A DNA stretch of 64,000 nucleotides, from the NCBI GenBank assembly GCA_011390955.1, contig JAABRM010000033.1:1-64000 (forward strand), written 5' to 3'. Shown in pieces: positions 28,692-37,037 of the stretch. Position numbers and translations under genes: made by a program. The notes under the pieces were generated by a model that saw nothing but the letters and a program-made list of their open reading frames with translations, did no database searches and had not been told where the DNA came from. The DNA is from Oscillatoriales cyanobacterium. Its GTDB lineage: Bacteria > Cyanobacteriota > Cyanobacteriia > Cyanobacteriales > Laspinemataceae. Position 1 is the stretch's first letter, and each line of letters starts with the position of its first letter.

Positions 28692-29767
28692 AATTCACTC
28701 TCACATTTGCTTCCTAAATTTTTATTTTAAACAACTCATTAATTCAATGATTCAATATTTATGCTTTTGGTTGATAATTACCAGAATTATCCGATATTTT
28801 ATAAACCAGCAAGTAAATAAATTGAATCTACAGAATTATTATTTTTTGGGAGCGGTAAAATTATCATCAGCAAAACCTCTGAATAACTCACGACTTATTG
28901 AGCAAGCCCGAACAGTTTTTTATCGGATTGGCTGGACAGCATCAGATATGCTATGATTGCCCTGTGGGAGCTTTCATGCAGCAACACATCGATCGCTCCG
29001 TTAACTCTTCAGTTTTATTAGACTTCTTGCATGACAAAAAATTGCTATCCCGCGATTCCCGTTAATCAGGAGATAGTCTTAGATTTATGCCAGCATTGTC
29101 TATTTATTTTTCCTGCCTCATTTCATTTAATGATAACCGATCGCAATACACTTTGCCAAGTGCTATCTTTACCAAACTCAGACAAAATCCAGTAGGTGCT
29201 TTCTATACCTTGGTCTAGCGATCGCCTCTGAGGTAGTTTTTCGGTCTAGGTATTGTATTGTAGCAATTTATACATAAAGGCACTTAGGGGTAAAACATTA
29301 AACTCATTAGATGGGTGATTCAAACCGGGGGTCGAATTGTCAGTATATTATTGTCAGTATATTTTGGGATGCTTCTATGGTAGAATAGCTGTATATACTG
29401 AGAGGACTCTCCGTGGTTTGGTGACATATCAACCATTAAAAACGACCGATTCTCATACATCCTAGAGTTAGAGGATGTCAGCATTCAGCCCTCACCACTG
29501 CCGTCACCTACCAGGGATCGGCCAACAGCCAAAGAGTCAAAAACTGGTAGCTTTTGGGCTCAAAGCTGACGGTTGATACCTGAATGGTTATCACCAGATT
29601 TTTACGGATCGAGTGGCATCAATTCAGGAAAGAAATTTCAAGACAGGAAAGAAATTTCAAGATATCAATGCTTTCTGCCGAAAGTGGCTATACAACTATC
29701 AGCAGAAAGCATTGATGGCTGCATCGATCCGGTTTGAGAGTTTTTTTGAGAGTCTTTTTGACTTAAG
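28692..29767. other. About 1.1 kb without a supported gene
   Basis: AT-rich. Noted elements: a tandem ATTGTCAGTATATT pair at about 29336-29364; an ACATCCT / AGGATGT hairpin near 29455-29480; a direct repeat CAGGAAAGAAATTTCAAG (about 29626 and 29643); and a 15-bp stem at 29664-29716. The small open frame at 28747-28956 has no recognisable features. No protein-coding gene is supported. Confidence 0.5.
29664..29716. repeat. 15-bp perfect inverted repeat
   Basis: ATCAATGCTTTCTGC (29664-29678) and GCAGAAAGCATTGAT (29702-29716) around a 23-nt loop, directly preceded by the two copies of CAGGAAAGAAATTTCAAG and followed by GTTTGAGAGTTTTTTTG. It could be a terminator-like stem or the end of a lost mobile element. 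Confidence 0.75.
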
Positions 29768-29858
29768 CAGGACTTACGCATAAACCCTAAACCTGTAGGG
29801 TTGATTCGCGAATCAACCCTACATAGAGGGCTTGATATTAAATCATGCGTAAGTCCTG
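29768..29858. mobile_element. MITE-like element, copy 1
   Basis: Terminal inverted repeats CAGGACTTACGCAT and ATGCGTAAGTCCTG bound a 91-bp element. Inside is a 28-bp palindrome, GTAGGGTTGATTCGC and its mirror (29795-29822). A second element with the same ends lies at 60500-60587. Too small to code; it would need a transposase in trans. Confidence 0.85.
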
Positions 29859-29919
29859 TTAAGCATTGGGAGCGATCGCCCAACTCCGAAGCCCAACTCA
29901 CGGAGAAACCACTACCGAC

Positions 29920-31002
29920 TTATTCTGTCTTAGTTGCTTGGAATGGTTGATAAGTTCCGCCCAAAGCTTCTACAATCGTGCGGGTATTGGACACCATCAT
30001 TTTCACATAAGAATCCCCCGGACTTCCAGGTGTACCAATCGAATCAGAATAAAGTTGTGATGGCGCTAATTTAACTTGGGCTTCTTGGGCGACCGTTTGA
30101 ATTAAACTCGGATTAATGGTGGTTTCCGCAAAAATTGCCGGAACTCCAGTTTTTTTAATTTTTTCTACCAATAAAGTCAGGGTTTGAGCGCTGGGTTTTT
30201 CTTCTGTACTAATCCCAACTAAAGTTCCTGTCACCTCTAGTCCATAAGCGGCGGCATAATATTGAAAAGCATCGTGACTGGTGATGAGTTTGCGCTTGTC
30301 TGGGGGAATGGTGGCGATCTGTTGGCCGATCCAAGTATCTAGCTGTGTTAATTCCGCCGTAAGTTGGGCGGCATTGGCTGTAAAAATATCCGCATCTTCC
30401 GGGGAAAGTTCAATTAAAGCATCGCGAATTCCATTCACCATCGCGATCGCATTGGCAACATTCCCCCAAACATGAGGATCCGGGACTTTTTGCCCTTCAT
30501 ATTCCATATCTAGGGGCTTGACCAGTTCTCCCACTGCTAACTTTTTCGCATTCACCCCAGCGGCATCGATCATTTTAATCAGCCCTGGTTCTAAGTTATA
30601 GCCATTGTAGAGAATTAACTCCCCTTGCTCTAATGCTTTGGTATCAGCGGGCACGGGTTCATAGGTATGCGGATCCGCCCCTGGGTCTAAGATGCCGATT
30701 AAATCAATCTCCTCTCCCGCTAATTCAGCGGTTAAGTCCGTGAGGATGGTATTGGTGGAGACAACTTGGGGTAGGTCGCTATTCCCCATGTCTGGACTGC
30801 GCTGAGTAGATGTACAGCCAATCAACGCGGCGAAAAGTACCGCCAGCCCTAGGGTTTTGCTGACTGAAATGGCGCGATTCGCTGACGTGAAGGCGGGGGG
30901 TAGGGACACGGCATGCCGTGTCCCTACCGGGATCTGCTGCGCGGCATCGCCCCTGGGTGGATTTTTTGGGTAATGGTCTGGGAAGTGAGTGCCTACTTTC
31001 AT
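29920..31002 (-). CDS. mntC: Mn/Zn ABC transporter substrate-binding lipoprotein
   Basis: Cluster A-I metal-binding protein (ZnuA/MntC family). The frame from ATG 31002 gives 360 residues. Lipobox LIGC-TS at Cys63. Ligands: His112 (GADPHTYEP), His177 (DPHVWGN), a Glu in FAETTINPS and an Asp in LYSDSIG, the H-H-E-D set of manganese binders. SHDAFQYYAAAYGLEV and GISTEEKPS are family hallmarks. Oddity: codons 26-35 lie in the GTAGGGACACGGC palindrome; there is no ATG between it and the signal peptide, and a GTG within the repeat (30907-30909) would give a normal-length lipoprotein signal. The ATPase and permease genes diverge from it, unlike mntCAB operons. Confidence 0.93.
   Translation of the reverse strand: MKVGTHFPDHYPKNPPRGDAAQQIPVGTRHAVSLPPAFTSANRAISVSKTLGLAVLFAALIGCTSTQRSPDMGNSDLPQVVSTNTILTDLTAELAGEEIDLIGILDPGADPHTYEPVPADTKALEQGELILYNGYNLEPGLIKMIDAAGVNAKKLAVGELVKPLDMEYEGQKVPDPHVWGNVANAIAMVNGIRDALIELSPEDADIFTANAAQLTAELTQLDTWIGQQIATIPPDKRKLITSHDAFQYYAAAYGLEVTGTLVGISTEEKPSAQTLTLLVEKIKKTGVPAIFAETTINPSLIQTVAQEAQVKLAPSQLYSDSIGTPGSPGDSYVKMMVSNTRTIVEALGGTYQPFQATKTE
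30900..30927. repeat. GTAGGGACACGGC palindrome inside the mntC frame
   Basis: An uninterrupted 28-bp inverted repeat (GTAGGGACACGGCA / TGCCGTGTCCCTAC) in the 5' coding part of mntC, upstream of the signal-peptide codons. Same family as 1750-1778. Confidence 0.85.
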
Positions 31003-31075
31003 AAATCTTTAAACTTTTTCATATTTCTTTCATTTTTTTATTGTATGATATTTTCATAATCCTTTCATTTTTCAT
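30997..31075. promoter_or_regulatory. mntC / mntA divergent control region with TTTCAT direct repeats
   Basis: TTTCAT occurs at 31017, 31028, 31052, 31063 and 31070, plus 30997 across the mntC start. The pairs 31017/31028 and 31052/31063 are each exactly 11 bp apart (TTTCAT-N5-TTTCAT). This spacing is typical of OmpR/PhoB-family response regulators. A manganese-sensing two-component system (ManS/ManR) controls mntCAB in Synechocystis, so a related regulator is a reasonable guess. Confidence 0.5.
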
Positions 31076-31132
31076 TTTTGATTGTTCTCAGCGCCCCCAA
31101 AGCCTGAAAAAGCAGTTAACCAGGAGCCAACG

Positions 31133-31930
31133 ATGACTACTATTCAGTTTCCCCTAAATCCACTAACGAATCGCGGCGAAATTCCTAGCATTACGGTCAG
31201 TCATTTAACCGTTGCTTATCGGCAAGTTGAAGCATTGGTCGATGTGAACTGTGGGATCTACCGTGGGCGACTGACCGGGATTATTGGGCCGAATGGGGCG
31301 GGGAAAAGTACCTTGATGAAAGCTATGCTGGGATTGGTTCCGGCGGTTGTGTCTGGGGGAAACTGTGGGATTGTCCTCTATGAGGGCGAGCCCTTGATGA
31401 ACCAAAGAGAAAAGGTGGCTTATGTACCACAGCGATCGCAGATTGATTGGACATTTCCCGCGACGGTGCAGGATGTGGTGATGATGGGTCGAGTGAAGAA
31501 AACTGGCTGGTTTCGGCCATTTTCTTTTGTGAGTCGTCGTCTCGCGGCTGATGCTTTAGCGAGAGTGGGCATGAGTGATTATCGCGATCGCAAAATTGGG
31601 GAACTCTCTGGGGGTCAACAACAGCGGGTATTTTTAGCCCGTTCTTTAGCCCAAGAAGCGGATGTTTACTGTTTTGATGAACCCTTTGTGGGCATTGACC
31701 AAAAAACCCAAGATATTATTTTTGATATTTTTCACGAACTGGCAGAAAGTGGCAAAACCGTCTTAGTGGTGAATCACGATTTAGGCAATTCGATTAAGAA
31801 TTTTGATGATTTGATTTTATTAAATCGTCAGGTAATCGCCTGTGGGTCTCGGCAAAAAGTGCTCAGTCAAGAAAATTTGGATCGGGCTTATGGCGGAAAA
31901 GTCGCATTTTTTAATGGTGAAGCCGCATAG
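31133..31930 (+). CDS. mntA: Mn/Zn ABC transporter ATP-binding protein
   Basis: A 265-residue ABC ATPase. Walker A GIIGPNGAGKSTLMKA, Q-loop VPQRSQIDWTFP (typical of metal importers), signature LSGGQQQRVFLARSLAQEAD, Walker B VYCFDEPFVGID and H-loop VVNHDLG. ATG at 31133 is preceded by AGGAG at 9 nt; the open frame extends to 31082 without support. The permease gene follows 29 nt downstream. Energises uptake of the metal delivered by MntC. Confidence 0.95.
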   Translation: MTTIQFPLNPLTNRGEIPSITVSHLTVAYRQVEALVDVNCGIYRGRLTGIIGPNGAGKSTLMKAMLGLVPAVVSGGNCGIVLYEGEPLMNQREKVAYVPQRSQIDWTFPATVQDVVMMGRVKKTGWFRPFSFVSRRLAADALARVGMSDYRDRKIGELSGGQQQRVFLARSLAQEADVYCFDEPFVGIDQKTQDIIFDIFHELAESGKTVLVVNHDLGNSIKNFDDLILLNRQVIACGSRQKVLSQENLDRAYGGKVAFFNGEAA

Positions 31931-31959
31931 AATGGCCTAAAACACTATCAATTTTTTTT

Positions 31960-32847
31960 ATGTGGGAAATATTAGGCGAACCTTTGCAATATGCTTTTAT
32001 GCAGCGATCGCTGGCGATCGCGATTTTAGTGGGTTTAATTTGTGCGGTAGTGGGCAGTTATTTAATGGTACAACGGTTAGCCCTACTTGGTGATGCCATT
32101 AGTCACTCCGTTCTCCCAGGGTTAGCGATCGCCTTTCTCCTGGGTGGGAATATTTTTATTGGGGCTTTTATTGCCGGGGTACTGAGTACCGTCATTATTG
32201 CCTGGATTCAGACGCGATCGCCCATCAAAGAAGACGCGGCGATGGGCATAGTTTTATCAGCGTTTTTTGCCCTAGGAATTACTCTAATTACGGCAATTCA
32301 AAAAGAGAATAAAATTGACCTCAACCATTTTTTATTTGGCAATATTTTAGGAGTAACCCCAGAGGAAGTCCGGGATACTGCCATCATCACCTTTGTGGTC
32401 TTATTAGTGGTCATCGCTTTATACAAAGAACTCTTATTTTACTCCTTCGATCCGTTGGGGGCAGAATCCGCCGGATTGCCCGTTAATCTGCTCAACTTTG
32501 GCCTGATGGTGCTGATTGCTTTAACCGTAGTTGCCAGCATGAAATCCGTGGGAGTTATCCTGGTTTTATCATTACTAATTACTCCCGCTGCCACCGCTTA
32601 TTTATTAGTCAAACAACTCCATCAAGTGATGATTTTAGGGGCAATTATTGGGATTATTTCCAGTATCAGTGGAATGTATCTCAGCTACTATTTTAATCTG
32701 CCCTCTGGCCCTGCCATTGTGTTAGTTGCTTCTGGCTTTTTTGTTCTATCTTTATGCTTTAGTCCCAGTCACGGCATTTTCACTCACCGGCAAACTAATA
32801 CTAGGGAATTTGCCATCTGGCGAGAAATCAAAACTTTATTTAAATAA
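31960..32847 (+). CDS. mntB: Mn/Zn ABC transporter permease
   Basis: A 295-residue ABC-3 family permease with eight to nine membrane helices. Family motifs: QRSLAIAILVGLICAVVGSYL, LLGDAISHSVLPGLAIAF (the conserved H-S in helix 2-3), AIGTGS-like loop replaced by IKEDAAMGIVLSAFFALGI, and KSVGVILVLSLLITPAATAYLL near the end. Same operon as the ATPase. Substrate Mn2+ or Zn2+, judged from the SBP ligands to be Mn2+. Confidence 0.94.
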   Translation: MWEILGEPLQYAFMQRSLAIAILVGLICAVVGSYLMVQRLALLGDAISHSVLPGLAIAFLLGGNIFIGAFIAGVLSTVIIAWIQTRSPIKEDAAMGIVLSAFFALGITLITAIQKENKIDLNHFLFGNILGVTPEEVRDTAIITFVVLLVVIALYKELLFYSFDPLGAESAGLPVNLLNFGLMVLIALTVVASMKSVGVILVLSLLITPAATAYLLVKQLHQVMILGAIIGIISSISGMYLSYYFNLPSGPAIVLVASGFFVLSLCFSPSHGIFTHRQTNTREFAIWREIKTLFK

Positions 32848-32889
32848 TCCCAATTTTTTAAATAAATTGCTGTAATTCCCAGGTTGATT

Positions 32890-33131
32890 TGGGCGCAAGC
32901 ATTGCGCCCCTACTGTTGCATTAATTTTTGTTTGTAAATGGTATAAATTTGTTGGAAAGTTATTTGCCATAACACAATCAACAAACAACAAACAACAACC
33001 AACAACCAACAAACAACAACCAACAACCAACAACCAACAACCAACAACCAACAACCAACAACCAACAACCAACAAACAACAACCAACAATCAACAACCAA
33101 CAATCAACAAACAACAACCAACAAACAACAA
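32890..33131. repeat. GGGCGCAAGC palindrome and AACCAAC minisatellite
   Basis: 32890-32910 is TGGGCGCAAGCATTGCGCCCC (inverted repeat, also seen near 37718-37740 and 37770-37790). About 32972-33131 is a 160-bp tandem of AACCAAC/AACAAAC 7-mers in the gap between the convergent mntB and mrpB. It reaches to the last codons of mrpB. No gene. Confidence 0.9.
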
Positions 33132-33135
33132 AATC

Positions 33136-33807
33136 CTACAATAATCCGCGATAACGGACAAAAATCAAGACCGCCGCCCAAGACCCCAAGGCAACTTTGA
33201 TCGCAACGAGCATATTCAACAAGGGAATTGCCCCACCACTGATTAACGCACCTAAATTTCCTTGGGGGAGTTCTAGTCCTGAAAGGGTCATCACTGACAA
33301 GACAATAAAAATCAAAACGGAAATTTTTTCCCAAATAGCAGCGTTCCAACGCTTATAGATTTTTTGCATCAGTTCGGGGGACGAGGTAATGGCAATCAGC
33401 CCGATCGCCGTTCCTCCGGCCACTCCAGCGGCAAAACCACCCCCCGGACTCAGGTGGCCGCGAATGGCCAGTTCAATGCCGACGAACGCGCAAATGGTGG
33501 CACCCAGACGGGCTAAAACAATGGACGGTTGATCGGTGAATTGATTCACCTGACTCAAGGGTTGTTCATTGGCGAGGAGAAAATTAGCACCCATAATCGA
33601 GATCGTAAATACCACCACTTCAAAGATGGTGTCATAAAGGCGATTCATAAAAATGATCCCAGAAACCGCATTGGGTACGCCGGTATCTTTAACCACCAAT
33701 TCCACAATGGACAAATCAGAAATCTCCGACCAATTCGGAGAAGGATTGTCGATCAACAGCATTTTGACGAAAAGTGCGATACCTGCGGCAATGTAGACCC
33801 ATTTCAT
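33136..33807 (-). CDS. mrpB: Mrp Na+/H+ antiporter subunit B (MnhB domain)
   Basis: A 223-residue membrane protein. The N-terminal part (about 1-60) resembles the MbhE/MrpA C-terminal tail (DTGVPNAVSGIIFMNRLYDTIFEVVVF); the rest is the MnhB domain (PSIVLARLGATICAFVGIELAIRGHLSPGGGFAAGV...GNLGALISGGAIPLLNMLVAIKVALGSWA, split by loops). Last gene of the operon; its ATG overlaps the DUF4040 gene's TAA by one base. Subunit of the multi-protein cation/proton antiporter in the plasma membrane. Confidence 0.9.
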   Translation of the reverse strand: MKWVYIAAGIALFVKMLLIDNPSPNWSEISDLSIVELVVKDTGVPNAVSGIIFMNRLYDTIFEVVVFTISIMGANFLLANEQPLSQVNQFTDQPSIVLARLGATICAFVGIELAIRGHLSPGGGFAAGVAGGTAIGLIAITSSPELMQKIYKRWNAAIWEKISVLIFIVLSVMTLSGLELPQGNLGALISGGAIPLLNMLVAIKVALGSWAAVLIFVRYRGLL

Positions 33808-34481
33808 TAATGTGTTTCCCCTGATTCTACTGGATTGATATAGGTTAAGAGTGTTGTTGATGAAACCAGTTTACTTTGCATGATTTCATACAGCCGTTGC
33901 AGTCGGATAGTGGTTTGATATATTGCCGTTTCGTCTTGATGGGCGAGAATTCCCGATCTATGGACTTTTTCTTCTAATTTTTCGCCTAATTTTCCGTCTA
34001 ATTTTTCGTCTACTGTTGTTTCTACTCTTGTTGCTACTGTTGCATTTACTTTTGTTTCTAGTCTTTGAACACAGGTGGCATGAATTTCTTTTTTCATCAA
34101 CGCCAGATGTAAGTTGTCTGGATCCTGATAAGGAACGAGTTCCACACGCATATAATGTTGGCGAAAAATTGCCCGAAATTCTTCAATTAGTTTGGCCAAA
34201 GAGTCCTGGTGTAAGGTTAATTCATCTTGAAGCACTCCCAAACGCATTACCAGAGAGGAACGCACGGCCACGGCATAAAGAGTAATTGCCAACATTGTTC
34301 CCACTAAAGCTTCAGTCAAAGCCACATCTGCTGCCCCAAACATGGCATAAACTAAAGCGGATACTCCACCTAATATGCCACGAATCACCAGAGCATGATA
34401 GGGATTGACTTGAACCACTACCATGGAAGCAGTCAAAGGCATCAAAGCAGTAATTAGATAGATATAAGTTTCATGCTCCAT
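33807..34481 (-). CDS. DUF4040/MbhD-like Mrp subunit with long hydrophilic tail
   Basis: About 224 residues. The N-terminal four helices (ITALMPLTASMVVVQVNPYH, GILGGVSALVYAMFGAADVA, LTEALVGTMLAITLYAVAVR) are the DUF4040/MbhD segment that corresponds to the C-terminal part of MrpA. The tail is a repetitive hydrophilic region (ETKVNATVATRVETTVDEK, LDGKLGEKLEEKV) that looks like coiled coil and is not a usual part of the family. ATG 34481 has a GGGTG upstream; GTG 34490 is also possible. The large antiporter-like part of MrpA is absent from the window. Confidence 0.8.
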   Translation of the reverse strand: MEHETYIYLITALMPLTASMVVVQVNPYHALVIRGILGGVSALVYAMFGAADVALTEALVGTMLAITLYAVAVRSSLVMRLGVLQDELTLHQDSLAKLIEEFRAIFRQHYMRVELVPYQDPDNLHLALMKKEIHATCVQRLETKVNATVATRVETTVDEKLDGKLGEKLEEKVHRSGILAHQDETAIYQTTIRLQRLYEIMQSKLVSSTTLLTYINPVESGETH

Positions 34482-34531
34482 AATCTTCACCCTTTATATT
34501 TTGACCCTTTATATTTTTACTCTCTATATTT

Positions 34532-34834
34532 TTACCCTCGATCGTCTTCTCCTGTAGTAGCTGCTGGATGGTTATCGGAGGAACAGTAGGCCAAAACATA
34601 TCCCAGTACCGTATTCCAAATTGCCAAAGCAATTAAGGCTAGGAGTAGCAAAGGCCATTCCCTGGGGATTTTCAGCAGTAGTCCGACCACAATAGCCATA
34701 GATCCGAGGGTATCGGCGACGGAAAGACTATGGAGTTTGAACAATACGGAGCGATCGCCGATTAGGGGAAAAGTCCCCCAAAACCAAAAGAAGACTCCCA
34801 AACCAATCAAGCCATAACTAATCAGGTCAAGCAT
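34532..34834 (-). CDS. mrpG: Mrp antiporter subunit G (MnhG)
   Basis: A 100-residue protein with three helices: GLIGLGVFFWFWGTFPLI, then the family motif DRSVLFKLHSLSVADTLGSM, and LLLLALIALAIWNTVLGYVLA. MnhG subunits complete the Mrp membrane core. Between mrpF and the DUF4040 gene on the minus strand, 51 and 18 nt from its neighbours. Confidence 0.9.
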   Translation of the reverse strand: MLDLISYGLIGLGVFFWFWGTFPLIGDRSVLFKLHSLSVADTLGSMAIVVGLLLKIPREWPLLLLALIALAIWNTVLGYVLAYCSSDNHPAATTGEDDRG

Positions 34835-34852
34835 GGTTTAACTTTTTATCGC

Positions 34853-35131
34853 TTATCGATTTAATCTTGAATCAATTAAAACATCATTCATGCGTTTGAG
34901 CAGTTGAGCCAGCAGCATCAACCCGGCATTACCCACACTCAGAACGATCACCCCGGCCAAACCAATCATCCAATCATCCTGCAATATCGATATGACTAAG
35001 ATGATAATGGAAGTTTTAGTCGCAATGCTGGCAAATGCCAGCATTTTTTGCCAGATATGATCATCTTGACAAGCTTCATAGATCGGGATGAGCAGAGCTA
35101 AAATCATTAGCAAAAGTAGCACGTCGATCAT
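34853..35131 (-). CDS. mrpF: Mrp antiporter subunit F (MnhF)
   Basis: About 92 residues from MIDVLL at 35131 (the frame extends 7 codons upstream). Three membrane helices with the MnhF pattern: LLLMILALLIPIYEACQDDH, FASIATKTSIIILVISIL, GLAGVIVLSVGNAGLMLLAQL. It overlaps the end of mrpE by 4 bases, indicating translational coupling. Confidence 0.85.
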   Translation of the reverse strand: MIDVLLLLMILALLIPIYEACQDDHIWQKMLAFASIATKTSIIILVISILQDDWMIGLAGVIVLSVGNAGLMLLAQLLKRMNDVLIDSRLNR

Positions 35132-35514
35132 TTTGGCCTCCGGCGCACCCAATGGACTTCATACCAGCCATTTTGGTGATATTTCAACACAATAGTTTTC
35201 GGGGTAAAGGTAATTATAAAGATATCCAGGAAGATCAGACCGGGAGTCCGGTTTGGTTTGACTCGTTCCATTGTCATATCTTCGTACTTATGGGGGCGGA
35301 GGATAATTTCAAATGCCTCCATATAAGCTTGGGGAATGGCTCGCAATGTCTCCCCTAGAGCCCGCAGCCAATCTCCCAAGGGGGCTGGGGTGATGTAGCT
35401 GCGCGGTAACAGCAGGGCGATCGCGACACCGATAATAATATTCTCGGAACTGAGATCGGCGGTGAGCAAAAACCAAATAGTCAGTCGCAAGATGATATCG
35501 AGGTATCCAATCAT
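35128..35514 (-). CDS. mrpE: Mrp antiporter subunit E (MnhE)
   Basis: About 128 residues from MIGYLDIILR at 35514. MnhE features: two N-terminal helices (RLTIWFLLTADLSSENIIIG), IPQAYMEAFEIILRP and a C-terminal GLIFLDIFIITFTPKTIVLK domain. The start overlaps the stop of mrpD by 4 bases (ATGA). Confidence 0.9.
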   Translation of the reverse strand: MIGYLDIILRLTIWFLLTADLSSENIIIGVAIALLLPRSYITPAPLGDWLRALGETLRAIPQAYMEAFEIILRPHKYEDMTMERVKPNRTPGLIFLDIFIITFTPKTIVLKYHQNGWYEVHWVRRRPK

Positions 35515-37037
35515 GGCATTACCACTCCCAAAACCATCCAAAACAGGGCGATTAACATCAGACTCATTACTCCGGCTAAATGCTCTAATTTTTCCAGAGT
35601 TCGAGGCAGTTTGAGCGCGACTCGTTTAAATAGGATTAAATACGCCGCCCAGCCAATGCCGACCGTGACTAAGGATTTGCCCATATTGGCCAAGGTGTAA
35701 GCTTTGTAGTCAAAACCATTGGCTAAAATTAGTCCGCCAATCAGAATGCTCATGGCGAACCAGAATCCTAGGGGAATTTCCGATTCCTGCTTTGATTTGA
35801 GATTCCCGACTTTCGGATCCTCTGCTTGGTGTAAAAGCTGGGGAGCGATCGGGCCTGTATCTGTCACCAGTTGTCTTTGGTGGGGCAGAAAGATGAACTT
35901 AGCAAAGTAGATCGCCGTGCCTACTGCGGCCACATTCATGGGGATCTCCTGCCAAGGCAACAGATTTTTCATGGCCACCACTTTCGCCCCAAAGCCCGCT
36001 AACAGGGGAAAACCGGAGATGGAAAGACTGGCGATCGCCAGGGGCACCCAGAGTGCCGGTGAAATCCCTTGATTTTGGAGTTCTGAGAATTTGCGGCTGG
36101 GTAATTTACCGGCGATCAAGAACAAGCTGGATTTGACCAGACCGTGAGTCAGGACATAAAAACCACTGGCAAAGGGCGCCGCCAGGATAAAACCTAGTTG
36201 GGAAATCGTGCTAAATGCCAGAGTCCGCTTGGTATCTTTCTCAAATAGGGCGTAGGTGACGCCTAAAATTGCGCTGCCCATCCCCAGGATTCTAATCAGC
36301 GGATCCAGTTCTGGCATCATCAGGGCAATCCGGACTAAGGGAAATATTCCGGCTTTGACTACTACGGCGGACAGTAAGGCAGAAACCGGGCTTTCCGCTT
36401 CTGAGTGGGTTAAAGGCAGCCATAGTCCCAGGATAAATACTCCCGCTTTTGCCAGGATTGCCATTAAGATCAGGGCGATCGCTTCTGGGGGCGACCCACG
36501 TAACCCGGTAAAGGCAAAAGAATGATGGGCTTGATAGACCAGGGCTACTCCCACCAGATAAAACAGCATCGCGGTGTTGCCGATAAACAGATAGCGCAAA
36601 GCTACCCAAATGGAGCGATCGGTGCGAGTATATGCAACCAACAGACAAGAGGCAATACCGATCACCTCTAAAGCCACATATAAACTGATAAAATCGTTAC
36701 AGAGAAATGTGGCATTAACGCTGCCATGCAAAATAGCCGCCTGGGTATAAAAAAAAGCGCTCTTATTCTGCTGCCAACAGTAGCAAACCACTGCCGCTGT
36801 CACCAGCCCATTGGTCAAAATAAAATAGCCGCTTAATTCATCAACTAATAATGTGACCCCGAAATTATCGAGTAATTGCGGGGCAAATGACAACTTGGTC
36901 AAAATCAGGTAGAACCCGTAGGCGCTAGAAAAAATCGCGACTCCCAGGGTGAGGTATCGGTCAAATTTGGGGAGCAAATAAATGCTAAACCCCATAAACA
37001 AAGGAAGGGCGAACGATGCGATCGTTATGGTAGTCAT
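35511..37037 (-). CDS. mrpD: Mrp antiporter subunit D (proton-translocating, NuoN/NuoM-like)
   Basis: A 508-residue polytopic protein of the complex I antiporter family (Proton_antipo_M), about 14 helices. Key features: LYVALEVIGIASCLLVAYT (conserved Glu), ILAKAGVFILGLWLPLTHSEAESPVSALLSAVVVKAGIFPLVRI (Lys and His of the proton channel, split by loops) and LFEKDTKRTLAFSTISQLGFI. Drives Na+(K+)/H+ exchange. It is the only large antiporter subunit visible here. Confidence 0.94.
   Translation of the reverse strand: MTTITIASFALPLFMGFSIYLLPKFDRYLTLGVAIFSSAYGFYLILTKLSFAPQLLDNFGVTLLVDELSGYFILTNGLVTAAVVCYCWQQNKSAFFYTQAAILHGSVNATFLCNDFISLYVALEVIGIASCLLVAYTRTDRSIWVALRYLFIGNTAMLFYLVGVALVYQAHHSFAFTGLRGSPPEAIALILMAILAKAGVFILGLWLPLTHSEAESPVSALLSAVVVKAGIFPLVRIALMMPELDPLIRILGMGSAILGVTYALFEKDTKRTLAFSTISQLGFILAAPFASGFYVLTHGLVKSSLFLIAGKLPSRKFSELQNQGISPALWVPLAIASLSISGFPLLAGFGAKVVAMKNLLPWQEIPMNVAAVGTAIYFAKFIFLPHQRQLVTDTGPIAPQLLHQAEDPKVGNLKSKQESEIPLGFWFAMSILIGGLILANGFDYKAYTLANMGKSLVTVGIGWAAYLILFKRVALKLPRTLEKLEHLAGVMSLMLIALFWMVLGVVMP

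Noticed and set aside
28747..28956. 69-residue + strand frame
   Set aside because: No ribosome-binding site, low-complexity start and no family signal.
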